This document shows positions 24,335 through 32,011 of a stretch of DNA of 39,488 nucleotides, piece by piece. The notes under the pieces were generated by a model. It was given only the letters and a program-made list of their open reading frames with translations. It had not been told where the DNA came from and did not search any database. The DNA comes from JAIVGV01 sp035295985 (GTDB lineage: Bacteria; Acidobacteriota; Blastocatellia; Pyrinomonadales; Pyrinomonadaceae): NCBI GenBank assembly GCA_035295985.1, contig DATHBT010000283.1, forward strand, positions 1-39,488, given 5' to 3'. The translations under genes and the position numbers were made by a program. Positions within the stretch are counted from its first letter, which is position 1; each line of letters begins with the position of its first letter.

Positions 24335-24505
24335 TCAGAGCGGCAGCCAGTAGAGAATCCAGGCGAGGGCCAGGCCGATGCCGAGGAATTCCGCGAAGAT
24401 TTTCAGGCCGTAGAGGATGGAGCCGCGTGCCGTCTCGCGCCCGATGGTGCCGAAGACGATGGCGACCAGCGCCGCGAAGGCCATCATCAGTAAAAAATGT
24501 CTCAA
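24335..24505 (-). CDS. Small 56-residue membrane protein
   Basis: A short frame not reaching 60 residues: TTG at 24505, stop at 24335. It reads MRHFLLMMAFAALVAIVFGTI, a charged turn (GRETARG), then YGLKIFAEFLGIGLALAWILYWLPL, so two membrane helices joined by a short polar loop. AGGGAGG lies six bases before the TTG. The start overlaps the stop of the upstream gene by four bases (TTGA), the same kind of coupling seen elsewhere in this window. Together these make it a real gene. I know no function; its coupling to the 136-residue membrane protein suggests that the two act together. Confidence 0.7.
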   Translation of the reverse strand: MRHFLLMMAFAALVAIVFGTIGRETARGSILYGLKIFAEFLGIGLALAWILYWLPL

Positions 24506-24912
24506 GCTTTCCTCCCTGCCGCGATGTCGAAGGCGTCGAGCATTGACAGGTAGTTCAAAAGTCCCGCGACGATCAGGAAGACGTTCCCGTACTCGGCGGT
24601 CGCGCGCGCGGCCTGATCCGTCAGTCCGACCCCGGCCCAGAGGCAGACGGCGTAGGCGGCCCCCAGCCCCAGGTTGCAGAAGCCGTAGACGTAGGCCAGC
24701 AGCCCTATGTCGGTACTGTTATGGGGGCCGTAGAGGTGTCCGCCGAGCAGCAGTCCGAGGGCGAACATGAACAGAACCACGCCGCCGAGGATCAGGCCGC
24801 GTGGCGTCTTACCGATCAGAAGATGGCCGGCCCCCGGTATCGCCCAAGTCAAAGCTCCTGCCAGCCACGCTCGGCCGGTTGAATGGGTTGTCAATGCTAT
24901 ATCTTTACTCAT
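24502..24912 (-). CDS. Small integral membrane protein (possibly DUF6677-like)
   Basis: The 136-residue protein has about four membrane segments. It opens with AWLAGALTWAIPGAGHLLIGKTPRGLIL, the pattern Pro-Gly-x-Gly-His followed by a basic turn, which is found in several families of small membrane proteins from Acidobacteria and others (DUF6677 and TM2-like groups). Other segments are VVLFMFALGLLLGGHLYG, LLAYVYGFCNLGLGAAYAVCLWAG and NVFLIVAGLLNYLSMLDAFDI. The last ends in a phrase (NYLxxLDAFDI) that looks conserved. Function is unknown. It is followed with overlap by the 56-residue membrane protein and then by recO and lptFG. Confidence 0.72.
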   Translation of the reverse strand: MSKDIALTTHSTGRAWLAGALTWAIPGAGHLLIGKTPRGLILGGVVLFMFALGLLLGGHLYGPHNSTDIGLLAYVYGFCNLGLGAAYAVCLWAGVGLTDQAARATAEYGNVFLIVAGLLNYLSMLDAFDIAAGRKA

Positions 24913-24967
24913 AGTTTTTAAGTATCTCGTACTATCAAACCGGAAATATGCCTATGGCGCATTAGGA

Positions 24968-25618
24968 TTAGGCAGTATGCGTTATCGGACGTGGATTTGT
25001 ATAGTAAGCTCCATTGGCGCAGGGGCGACATAAAATCTCGCCGGAAGCATTTGTCTTCACTTCACGCCCGTCGTTAACGCCCTCCGAGCAGTTCGAGCAG
25101 GCGACACGCCCTCTGGGGTGGCCCGGCAGGTCGTTCTCTCCTAACTCGATTGAAACAGCTTCCACCTTGAAAAGAGCCGTGTCGGGAAGCTCTCTGTACG
25201 CCAGCATCTGCCGCTCTTTCTTGCTCTCGATTTCTGGGTGGAGGTCGTCGGCCAGCGCGCGGGAGCTGTCCAGGGCGGCTACGCGGACGGCCTTCCCCGT
25301 CCGTTGATTCAGGAAAGAGGCAGCGACCTTCCCGTAATCGAGAAATTTCAGGCTCCTGCGGCCGAGGCTGACGCCGACTACTGCCCCGACGGCGTCCGAC
25401 ATGCAGCGGTCAATCTCCACCCAGACGATCAACTTCTTGCGGTCGGCACCTCGCGGGTCTGAGATTTCGACAAGACGACAGCCCAGCAGCGCCATGCGCA
25501 CGCCCAGCAGTTGCCCGGGACAGATATGGCCGTGCAGGCGCTCGCACTCCCGCAGAAGCTCCGAAATTGACGGCTGAGCTAACTCCACTTGAGACTTTCC
25601 TTCAAGTGTCGGCGTCAC
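24968..25618 (-). CDS. FmdE-family protein with C-terminal zinc finger
   Basis: The 216-residue protein matches the FmdE family, named from molybdenum formylmethanofuran dehydrogenase operons. It has HGHICPGQLLGVRMA (His29, His31, Cys33), DRCMSDAVGAVVGVSLGRRSL with Cys72, then LDYGKVAASF. The His-x-His-x-Cys and distal Cys bind metal in characterised relatives. A C-terminal treble-clef-like finger has Cys174, Cys177, Cys197 and Cys200 (CSNC and CRPC), as in many members. No formylmethanofuran dehydrogenase gene is in the window. The role outside methanogens is not clear; metal or molybdenum-cofactor handling is a guess. The GTG start at 25618 has AAAGG only a few bases upstream. It lies 56 bases after namZ on the same strand. 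Confidence 0.83.
   Translation of the reverse strand: MTPTLEGKSQVELAQPSISELLRECERLHGHICPGQLLGVRMALLGCRLVEISDPRGADRKKLIVWVEIDRCMSDAVGAVVGVSLGRRSLKFLDYGKVAASFLNQRTGKAVRVAALDSSRALADDLHPEIESKKERQMLAYRELPDTALFKVEAVSIELGENDLPGHPRGRVACSNCSEGVNDGREVKTNASGEILCRPCANGAYYTNPRPITHTA
24980..24991 (-). repeat. 12-mer repeat CGTCCGATAACG, copy 2 (exact)
   Basis: Exact copy on the minus strand, in the last codons of the FmdE-family gene (encoding Arg-Pro-Ile-Thr near the C-terminus). Confidence 0.6.
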
Positions 25619-25674
25619 GACCTTTATGAAGTTTCACCTTACCCGAAGCAACTTAAACTGCCCAGGATTTAGGC

Positions 25675-26880
25675 TCAGTACAACAGAAACTTCTCCCTTG
25701 CTGACTTGAATTCTGCCAACGGCCCGGCCCAAGAATCCTGTATTGCTTCCAACGACTCACCCGCCTCGAAGGATTCACGCAATTTGTTCGTCCCGGCGAT
25801 CACGTCAAAAGGGTTCCGGTCATAGACGTATTCATAGGGAGGCTCTTTCCACTTGAACTTATCCGTGTAAAGCTCATAAATCACTTTAGCCGCCGCGACG
25901 CCCGCGATCACAGGCTCGAAAGTCTGCCGGTCGAGCACATGAATCTGCACGCCGCCGCAGGTCATTCCCGCATGCTTCTGGAAGGTGGGCTGGAACGAGT
26001 TGGCGCGGAAGTAAACGCCCGGCAGGCCGAGCTCGTTCAACTCCCGCGCCAGTTTCGCCGGATCGACGTAGGGCGCGCCGATCAGCTCGAACGGCCGCGT
26101 CGTCCCCCTCCCCTCCGACACCTGCGTCCCCTCCAAATGTACCGTCCCCGGAAAGACCGTCGCGGAGTCGAGCGTCGGAATGTTCGGCGAAGGCAGCACC
26201 CAGGGCGCGTCCGTCTCGTCCAGCCAGAGATTTCTCTCCCACCCCTCCATCAGGACCAGCTCCAGTTCACAGCCGATGCCCCAGTGTTCGTTGAACATCT
26301 TCGCCAGCTCGCACACGGTCATCCCGTGCCGCGTCGCCAGCGGGAACTGGCCGACGAAAGAGGCATACTCGGGTTCGAGCACCGTCCCGGCCACGTCCAC
26401 CCCGTTGATCGGGTTCGGCCGGTCGCAGACGACCACCTTTTTTCCGAATTTCTTAGCCGCACGCATGCAATTGGCGAGTGTATAGACGAAGGTGTAGATG
26501 CGGCAGCCAATGTCCTGTAGATCGAAGACGATAGCGTCCACTTCTTCAAGCATTTTCTCGGTCGGCTCGCGGGTCTCGCTGTAGAGCGAATAGACCGGCA
26601 TGCCCGTCTCCGCGTCCGTCGAGTGCTCTGTCTCGACCATGTTGTCCTGCACGTCGCCGCGTATGCCGTGCTGCGGCCCGAAAAGCGTAGTCAACTTCCA
26701 GTCTCCCGCGCCCGCGAACAGGTCTGCTACGTGCCGCAGCTCGTGACTGACGGAGGCCTGGTTACAGACGAGGCCGATGCGCGCGCCCCTCAGCGCAGTC
26801 CCCTTCTCCCGCAGCAGACGCTCGATGCCGAGCCTGACAGCCCTCTTCCCCGCCCTGGCTTGAACCGCCGACCCACTCAT
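25675..26880 (-). CDS. namZ: Exo-beta-N-acetylmuramidase NamZ family (DUF1343, GH171)
   Basis: DUF1343 proteins include NamZ, which removes terminal MurNAc from peptidoglycan fragments and works with NagZ-type enzymes in cell-wall recycling. The 401-residue protein has the family motifs: IGLVCNQASV, TTLFGPQHGIRGDVQDNM, SLYSETREPTEKML, IVFDLQDIGCRIYTFVYTLA, VVCDRPNPING, EGRGTTRPFELIGAP and GGVQIHVLDR. I see no signal peptide, so a cytoplasmic site is likely, unlike the secreted Bacillus enzyme. The start is 15 bases after the SDR stop, so the two share a transcript. nagZ at the left edge would act on the companion sugar. The exact specificity is inferred from the family. Confidence 0.88.
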   Translation of the reverse strand: MSGSAVQARAGKRAVRLGIERLLREKGTALRGARIGLVCNQASVSHELRHVADLFAGAGDWKLTTLFGPQHGIRGDVQDNMVETEHSTDAETGMPVYSLYSETREPTEKMLEEVDAIVFDLQDIGCRIYTFVYTLANCMRAAKKFGKKVVVCDRPNPINGVDVAGTVLEPEYASFVGQFPLATRHGMTVCELAKMFNEHWGIGCELELVLMEGWERNLWLDETDAPWVLPSPNIPTLDSATVFPGTVHLEGTQVSEGRGTTRPFELIGAPYVDPAKLARELNELGLPGVYFRANSFQPTFQKHAGMTCGGVQIHVLDRQTFEPVIAGVAAAKVIYELYTDKFKWKEPPYEYVYDRNPFDVIAGTNKLRESFEAGESLEAIQDSWAGPLAEFKSAREKFLLY

Positions 26881-26895
26881 CAGTTACCCCCCCGA

Positions 26896-27666
26896 TTAGC
26901 CGCAGAGTACGGAACCGCCGTTAACGTTTAAGACCTCGCCCGTGATGTGACGCGCCCAGTCGCTACACAGGAAGACGACGGGCCGCGCGATTTCGTCCGG
27001 GCTGGCAATTCGACGTAAAGGGATCGAATCCTCAACCGCCCGTCGCTCGCCCTCTTCCGACAGAGCATCCGCGGTCATCTCCGTCGACACCCAGCCGGGC
27101 GCCACCGCGTTGACGTTGATGCCGTTCGGCGCTAATTCGACCGCGAGAGATTTGGCGAACGAAATCTGCCCGCCCTTCGAGGCCGCGTAGTTCGAATAAT
27201 ACGCTTCGCCACGTTGACCGGCCGTGGAGCTGACGATCACGATCCGCCCGAAAGCCTGCCGCTTCATGTACGGCACGGCCGCGCGGCAGGCGGCCCATGT
27301 TCCCTTCAGGTTCGTGTCCAGCACACGCCCCCACAGATCTTCGTTCATCTCCTCGACCGGCGCGCCCTCCCACAGGCCGGCGTTGCACACCAGCACATCC
27401 AGCCGTCCGAACTTTTCGAACGTCGCGCGGGCCACAGCCAAGGCTTCCGCGACGCTGCTTACGTCCCCCCGGATGATCTCAGCCCGCACCCCGAAGCCTT
27501 CAGCCGTGCGCTTCGCCTCAGCCGCCGCCGCCTCGCCGCGAACGTAATTGATCGAGACGTTGACCCCGGCCTCCGCCAACCTCTCGACCACGGCACGCCC
27601 GATGCCCCTCGAACCGCCGGTCACGACCGCGACGCGCCCGCGCAGATTGAGACCCAGATCGCTCAT
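26896..27666 (-). CDS. Short-chain dehydrogenase/reductase, FabG-like
   Basis: A classical SDR of 256 residues. It has the NAD(P)-binding TGGSRGIG at 16-23, the NAG motif at 95-97, the catalytic Ser147, Tyr160 and Lys164 (YxxxK within NYAASK), PGWVSTEM after the last core strand, and ITGEVLNVNGG at the C-terminus. The sequence is close to 3-oxoacyl-ACP reductases, which work in fatty acid synthesis. No fab genes adjoin it; the next gene in the transcript is namZ, so the substrate could instead be a sugar or other alcohol. Motif spacing is normal and no key residue is missing. A promoter-like TTGTTG with GATAAA lies about 25-50 bases upstream. Confidence 0.85.
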   Translation of the reverse strand: MSDLGLNLRGRVAVVTGGSRGIGRAVVERLAEAGVNVSINYVRGEAAAAEAKRTAEGFGVRAEIIRGDVSSVAEALAVARATFEKFGRLDVLVCNAGLWEGAPVEEMNEDLWGRVLDTNLKGTWAACRAAVPYMKRQAFGRIVIVSSTAGQRGEAYYSNYAASKGGQISFAKSLAVELAPNGINVNAVAPGWVSTEMTADALSEEGERRAVEDSIPLRRIASPDEIARPVVFLCSDWARHITGEVLNVNGGSVLCG

Positions 27667-27687
27667 GCCATCCCGTTCAACCTAAAA

Positions 27688-27715
27688 TTTATCCCAAACT
27701 CACACAGCACAACAA
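27688..27715 (-). promoter_or_regulatory. Possible promoter of the SDR-namZ transcript
   Basis: On the minus strand TTGTTG (27715-27710) is followed after 16 bases by GATAAA (27693-27688), in an AT-rich stretch just before the SDR ATG at 27666. The boxes are only a moderate match. Confidence 0.35.
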
Positions 27716-27807
27716 ACACACGCGGCGCTTGTGTCTATAGCAATAAATTAACTCTACTTTCTTCCTCTACTCAAACTCAGACTGTGACTTGGGATACGCC
27801 ATCGGGG

Positions 27808-27819
27808 CGTTATCGGACG
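27808..27819 (-). repeat. 12-mer repeat CGTCCGATAACG, copy 3 (exact)
   Basis: Exact copy in the non-coding gap between the SDR gene and the amidotransferase-like gene, so coding constraint does not explain it. Confidence 0.6.
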
Positions 27820-27854
27820 CACAAAAGGTGGCCGGCACTTTAATGTCCTCAAAG

Positions 27855-28613
27855 TTAGCACGCGCCCGCGTATTCGGGCCGGACGGTGGAATACTGGCGT
27901 GCCGCTTCGATGAACTGTGTGAACAGTTTGACTGAAAATTCGTCGCCCTCCCAGTCGATTTCCGGGTGCCACTGGACGCCCACGGCCCAGCGGTCGTCCC
28001 GCACATCTTCCACCCCTTCGACGAGTCCGTCGTGAGACCAGGCCGTGGCACGCAGGTCAGCACCCAATCTTTCGATTGCCTGATGATGGTGACTGTTGAC
28101 CTGAGCCGCGCAGCCGCCAGCTGACTCCGCGAGCAGGCTCCCTTCGAGCAGCCGCAGGCTGTGTGAGCGCCGCCCGCGCGGGGCCCCCTGCTCGTGCTTG
28201 ACGGCATCCGGCCACTGGCTGCCGATATCCTGTATGAGCGTCCCCCCGCGCCCCACGTTCAAAATCTGCACCCCGAAGCAGATGGCGAAGAGCGGCAGCC
28301 GCCGTGCTTCAACCTCGGCCAGCACGAGCGAGTCCGTCTCGTCCCGTAGCGGGTGAACCTGTCCGAGGCGCGGGTGCGGCTCCTGCCCGTACCGTAAAGG
28401 ATCGACGTCAGACGCGCTGCCCGGCAGCAGCACGCCGTCGAGCCGCCCCACGACGGCGGCGACGTACTCGACGCGCGGGATGAGCGACAGGTGCACGGGC
28501 ACCCCGCCCGCCGCCTCGACCGCCTCGCTGTAATAACGCGCCAGGTAGAAACGATCCGTCTCCAATTCGTGGCGCATCGTGATCCCGATGAGCGGCCTCA
28601 CTCCTACCCCCAC
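27855..28613 (-). CDS. Gamma-glutamyl-gamma-aminobutyrate hydrolase family (C26)
   Basis: A class-I glutamine-amidotransferase-like hydrolase. It begins RPLIGITMRHE, has LLPGSASDVDPLRYG where the family has PGG.D..P..Y, the nucleophile Cys112 in AICFGVQILNV, VNSHHHQAI, and the catalytic His in GVQWHPE. Family members such as PuuD cleave gamma-glutamyl bonds in polyamine or GABA breakdown; others have no known substrate. The GTG at 28613 has GGGGAG seven bases upstream and gives 252 residues, the usual size. An in-frame ATG pair at 28679/28682 would add about 22 residues, but no Shine-Dalgarno is visible there. The open frame continues still further, across the hslV promoter, and that part is not credible. 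It is divergent from hslV. Confidence 0.85.
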   Translation of the reverse strand: MGVGVRPLIGITMRHELETDRFYLARYYSEAVEAAGGVPVHLSLIPRVEYVAAVVGRLDGVLLPGSASDVDPLRYGQEPHPRLGQVHPLRDETDSLVLAEVEARRLPLFAICFGVQILNVGRGGTLIQDIGSQWPDAVKHEQGAPRGRRSHSLRLLEGSLLAESAGGCAAQVNSHHHQAIERLGADLRATAWSHDGLVEGVEDVRDDRWAVGVQWHPEIDWEGDEFSVKLFTQFIEAARQYSTVRPEYAGAC

Positions 28614-28768
28614 ACCCAGGCTCCCCGAAAAAAGTTTCAGCCCGCGCCGCCCTTGAACGGGGGCGCGCGCCCGTCTCATCATACAGCAACTCACACCGTT
28701 CTTCGATTGCGGCTCCCCCGCCGCGCTTACGAGGTTAGGCAAACGCCCGCCGTGAAAAGAGGCGCGGC

Positions 28769-28798
28769 TTGACTTCCCTTCCGGCCGCTTCCTATAGT
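28769..28798 (+). promoter_or_regulatory. Sigma70-type promoter of hslVU
   Basis: TTGACT (28769-28774), an 18-base spacer and TATAGT (28793-28798). The hslV ATG is only 14 bases beyond the -10 box, so the mRNA leader would be about 6-9 bases and contain no full Shine-Dalgarno. Confidence 0.7.
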
Positions 28799-28812
28799 TC
28801 CCCTTCTCCGGG

Positions 28813-29370
28813 ATGGGCACGAAAAATTCACAGTCGCGCACGCGCAGCACAACCGTCCTGCTCGTGCGCCGCGGCGGGCGCGTCGCGATGGCGAGCGACG
28901 GGCAGGTGACGATGGGCGACACCGTCATGAAGAGCGCCGCCCGCAAGGTGCGACGGCTCTACAACGACCGCATCCTCGCCGGCTTCGCGGGCGCAACCGC
29001 CGACGCCTTCGCTTTGCTGACGCGCTTCGAGGGCAAGCTCGAACAGTATCACGGCAACCTCGAGCGCGCGGCCATCGAGTTGAGCAAGGAGTGGCGCACC
29101 GACAAAATGCTGCGCAACCTCGAAGCCCTGTTGCTGGTGGCCGACCAGAAAAGCTCTTTCCTGCTCTCCGGCAACGGCGACGTCATCGCGCCGGACGAGC
29201 ACGACGACTGCCTCGCCATCGGATCGGGCGGCCCCTACGCGCTCGCCGCCGCCCGCGCGCTCCTCCAGCACACGGAGATGAACGCCCGTGAGGTGGCCGT
29301 CGAGGGCCTCAAGATCGCCGGCGACATCTGCATCTACTCGAACCAGAAGATTCTGGTCGAAGAGCTATGA
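28813..29370 (+). CDS. hslV: ATP-dependent protease subunit HslV
   Basis: HslV is the proteasome-like peptidase core that forms two stacked hexamers capped by HslU. The 185-residue protein matches the family from TTVLLVRRGGRVAMASDGQVTMGDTVMKSAARKVRRLYNDRILAGFAG through GSGGPYALAAARALL to the C-terminal DICIYSNQ. The nucleophile should be the N-terminal Thr of the TTV motif, here Thr13. Seen: twelve residues (MGTKNSQSRTRS) precede it and no other start codon lies between, so a longer propeptide than the single Met of E. coli must be removed. It is separated from hslU by 81 bases made of 7-bp-unit repeats. Confidence 0.95.
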   Translation: MGTKNSQSRTRSTTVLLVRRGGRVAMASDGQVTMGDTVMKSAARKVRRLYNDRILAGFAGATADAFALLTRFEGKLEQYHGNLERAAIELSKEWRTDKMLRNLEALLLVADQKSSFLLSGNGDVIAPDEHDDCLAIGSGGPYALAAARALLQHTEMNAREVAVEGLKIAGDICIYSNQKILVEEL

Positions 29371-29378
29371 AAGACAAT

Positions 29379-29446
29379 GGTCAGAGGTTAGAGGTCAGTA
29401 ACAAAGCCGACTTTTTTCTGACCTCCGGCCTCTGACCTCCGGCCTC
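29379..29446 (+). repeat. Heptad-unit inverted repeat between hslV and hslU
   Basis: The left arm is three 7-bp units, GGTCAGA, GGTTAGA and GGTCAGT (29379-29399). The right arm is four units alternating CTGACCT and CCGGCCT (29418-29445), which also makes a 14-bp tandem duplication (29419-29432 and 29433-29446). The 20-base arms pair at 17 of 20 positions around a loop that includes T6. It ends six bases before the hslU ATG and leaves no Shine-Dalgarno. Confidence 0.85.
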
Positions 29447-29451
29447 CCACA

Positions 29452-30879
29452 ATGGTTATCTACCTACAGGGCGAAGTTGACGAGAACGTGCGGCTCGACG
29501 AGCTGACGCCCCGGCAGATCGTGGCCGAACTCGACAAGCACGTGGTCGGGCAGCACGCGGCCAAGCGCGCCGTGGCTATCGCGCTGCGCAACCGAGTGCG
29601 CCGCCAGAAGCTGCCGCCCGAAATGGCCGCCGACGTGATGCCGAAGAACATCATCATGATCGGCTCGACCGGCGTCGGCAAGACGGAGATCGCGCGCCGG
29701 CTCGCGCGCCTGTCGAACTCGCCCTTCCTCAAAGTCGAGGCGTCGAAGTTCACGGAGGTCGGCTACGTCGGCCGCGACGTGGAGAGCATGATCCGCGATC
29801 TGACCGAGATCTCGGTCGAGATGGTGCGCGTCGAGAAGGTCGATGAGATCGCCGAAAAGGCGGAGCTGAACGCCGAGGAGCGTCTGCTCGACCTGCTGCT
29901 CCCGCCGCGCCCCGGCTCCGGCTACTTCAGCTTCGACGACGACGAAGGCTCGCAGCCCGACTCACTCGATCCGCAGCCGCAGCGCGACGACCAGTTCACG
30001 CGCACGCGCGAGAAGCTGCGCGAGCAGTTGCGCGCCTCGAAGCTCGACAACCGGCTCGTCGAGATGGAGGTGCGCGAGCGCTACTTTCCCACCATCGAGG
30101 TCGCCGGCCCGCAGGGCGTCGAGGAGATGGGCATCAACATGAAGGACATGCTCGGCAACCTCTTCCAGGGCCGCACGCGCCGCCGCAAGATGCGGGTTGA
30201 CGAGGCGATGGATTATTTGATGCAGGAGGAGGAGGAGCGGCTCGTCGACATGGACGTGGTCGCGCGCGCGGCCATCGAGCGCGTCGAATCCGCCGGCATC
30301 ATCTTCCTCGACGAGATCGACAAGATCGCGGGCCGCGAGTCGGGCGGGGGCGGGCCGGACGTGTCGCGCGAGGGCGTGCAGCGAGACATCCTCCCCATCG
30401 TCGAGGGCACGACCGTCAACACGCGCTACGGGATGGTCAGAACCGACCACATCCTCTTCGTCGCCGCCGGCGCGTTCCACGTCTCGAAGCCGTCCGACCT
30501 CATTCCCGAATTACAGGGGCGCTTCCCCATCCGCGTAGAGCTGGAATCTCTCACGGTCGAAGACTTCAAGCGCATCCTGACCGAGCCGAAGAACTCTCTG
30601 CTAAAGCAGTACCGCGCGCTGCTCGAAACGGAGGGCGTCGAACTGGAGTTCACGCCCGACGCCGTCGAATCAATCGCGCAGTTCGCGGGCCGCGTCAACG
30701 AAGCGACCGAGGACATCGGCGCGCGCCGCCTCCACACCATCATGGAGAAGGTCTTGGACGAGATCAGCTTCGAAGGCCCCGACCTCGAACCCAAGCACCA
30801 AGTCATAGACACTGCTTACGTCAACCGCATCCTCCAGGACGTGGTGAAGAACCAGGACCTCAGCCGTTACATCCTATGA
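29452..30879 (+). CDS. hslU: ATP-dependent unfoldase HslU
   Basis: HslU is the AAA+ hexamer that unfolds substrates and feeds them to HslV. The 475-residue protein has LTPRQIVAELDKHVVGQ at the N-terminus, Walker A GSTGVGKT at 71-78, the pore loop GYVGRDVESM, a long I domain (about 115-245) that is rich in acidic residues, Walker B GIIFLDEIDKIA, sensor and arginine-finger regions near ELQGRFPIR and IGARRLHTIME, and the C-terminal tail DLSRYIL that inserts into HslV. The ATG at 29452 is used although no Shine-Dalgarno precedes it; the upstream bases are repeats. The I domain carries a Pro/Asp/Ser-rich stretch near 150-180. Its stop overlaps the next start by four bases (ATGA). Confidence 0.96.
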   Translation: MVIYLQGEVDENVRLDELTPRQIVAELDKHVVGQHAAKRAVAIALRNRVRRQKLPPEMAADVMPKNIIMIGSTGVGKTEIARRLARLSNSPFLKVEASKFTEVGYVGRDVESMIRDLTEISVEMVRVEKVDEIAEKAELNAEERLLDLLLPPRPGSGYFSFDDDEGSQPDSLDPQPQRDDQFTRTREKLREQLRASKLDNRLVEMEVRERYFPTIEVAGPQGVEEMGINMKDMLGNLFQGRTRRRKMRVDEAMDYLMQEEEERLVDMDVVARAAIERVESAGIIFLDEIDKIAGRESGGGGPDVSREGVQRDILPIVEGTTVNTRYGMVRTDHILFVAAGAFHVSKPSDLIPELQGRFPIRVELESLTVEDFKRILTEPKNSLLKQYRALLETEGVELEFTPDAVESIAQFAGRVNEATEDIGARRLHTIMEKVLDEISFEGPDLEPKHQVIDTAYVNRILQDVVKNQDLSRYIL

Positions 30880-32009
30880 AGAGGGCGAAGATAAGAGGGC
30901 GAGCGGCAAAGGGGGGGAGATTTCAAGCCCTCTTCATTTTTGCCTTTTGCCTTTTTACTTTTGCCTTGATGTCTCCCGCCTGCGGGAAACGCCGCCCCCC
31001 GCTCCCGCCGGTCGAGCGCGTGCCGCAGCGCACCGAACTGCTGTCGGGCGTCCAGCGCGGCAACCAGGTGATTCTGAGCTGGCCCGCGCCGCGCGTGAAC
31101 GCGCCGGACGATAGCGTCCAGAGCGTGCGGCGCGTGGACGTTTACCGCGTCGCCGAGCGGCCGGACGATCCGCTGCCGCTCACGGAGCAGGAGTTCGGCG
31201 AGCGCGCCGCGCTCATCGGCTCTGTGGTGGCGGACACGATTTTGAAAGCGACCGGCACGCTCAGCTACACGGACGAGTTGACGCTGACCGGCCCGGTGCG
31301 CCTGCGCTACGCAGTCCGCTACGTGAACGCCGCGGGGCAGCGCGCGGCGTTCTCGAACTTCCTGCTGATCGTGCCGGCGGCGAGCGTCAGCCTGCCGCCG
31401 ACGCTCGCCGAAGTGACCAACCCGACCGAGTCGGTCGTGCGACTGCGATGGGAGCCGCCGCGCGCGAACGTGGACGGCTCCACGCCCGTCAACCTCCTGG
31501 GCTACAACGTCTATCGCACCGACCGCTCGCAGGCAGAGAGTTCGCAGACGCCGCTCAACAGCGCGCCCGTCAACGCGGCCGGGTTCGACGATCAGACTTT
31601 CCGCTTCGGCGAGCAGTACGAGTACGTCGTCCGCGCGGTCTCCCTGGGCACGGAGGGCGCACAGGTCGAAAGCCTTAACTCGAACGCCGTCTCCCTAACG
31701 CCTCGCGACACGTTCGCGCCGTCGGCGCCGACCGGACTGAGCATCAACGCCGCGCCGCGCCGCGTCTCCGTCTTCTTCGCCGCCAACCCCGAGCGCGACG
31801 TGGCCGGCTACAACGTCTTCCGCTCGACCGACCCGAACCTCCCCAGAAGCGAGTGGCGCAAGCTCACGCGCGACCTGCTCACCCGCACGACCTTCTTCGA
31901 CGACTCGGTCGAGCCGGGCGCGAAATATTTTTACTACCTGACGGCCGTGGACACCGCGGGCAACGAGAGCGGGCCGTCCGAAGTCGTCTCCGACACGGTC
32001 CCTCAGTAA
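30876..32009 (+). CDS. Fibronectin type III lipoprotein
   Basis: The 377-residue protein starts with a basic n-region, a hydrophobic stretch (ALFIFAFCLFTFALMS) and SPAC, a plausible lipobox with Cys36, so it is probably a lipoprotein. The mature start CGKRRPPLPP resembles the CGxKGPL start of LptM-type lipoproteins. After it come about three Fn3-like domains (roughly 50-165, 172-275 and 282-377) with repeats such as VRLRWEPPRAN, LLGYNVYRTD, YEYVVRAVS, and VAGYNVFRSTD with YFYYLTAVDTAGNESGPS. Fn3 domains mediate binding; no catalytic domain is visible. Seen: the DNA for the signal peptide is made of 7-bp repeat units. It overlaps hslU by four bases and lies two bases before the FAH gene. Confidence 0.8.
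   Translation: MKRAKIRGRAAKGGRFQALFIFAFCLFTFALMSPACGKRRPPLPPVERVPQRTELLSGVQRGNQVILSWPAPRVNAPDDSVQSVRRVDVYRVAERPDDPLPLTEQEFGERAALIGSVVADTILKATGTLSYTDELTLTGPVRLRYAVRYVNAAGQRAAFSNFLLIVPAASVSLPPTLAEVTNPTESVVRLRWEPPRANVDGSTPVNLLGYNVYRTDRSQAESSQTPLNSAPVNAAGFDDQTFRFGEQYEYVVRAVSLGTEGAQVESLNSNAVSLTPRDTFAPSAPTGLSINAAPRRVSVFFAANPERDVAGYNVFRSTDPNLPRSEWRKLTRDLLTRTTFFDDSVEPGAKYFYYLTAVDTAGNESGPSEVVSDTVPQ
30878..30966 (+). repeat. Heptad-unit repeat within the lipoprotein signal peptide
   Basis: Four consecutive 7-bp units, TTTGCCT, TTTGCCT, TTTTACT and TTTGCCT, run from 30939 to 30966. Upstream, AAGAGGGCGA occurs at 30879 and 30893, 14 bp (two units) apart. GAAGAGGGC (30878-30886) and GCCCTCTTC (30927-30935) form a perfect inverted repeat. 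The whole element lies inside the coding sequence and supplies the n- and h-regions of the signal peptide. Confidence 0.75.
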
Positions 32010-32011
32010 TC

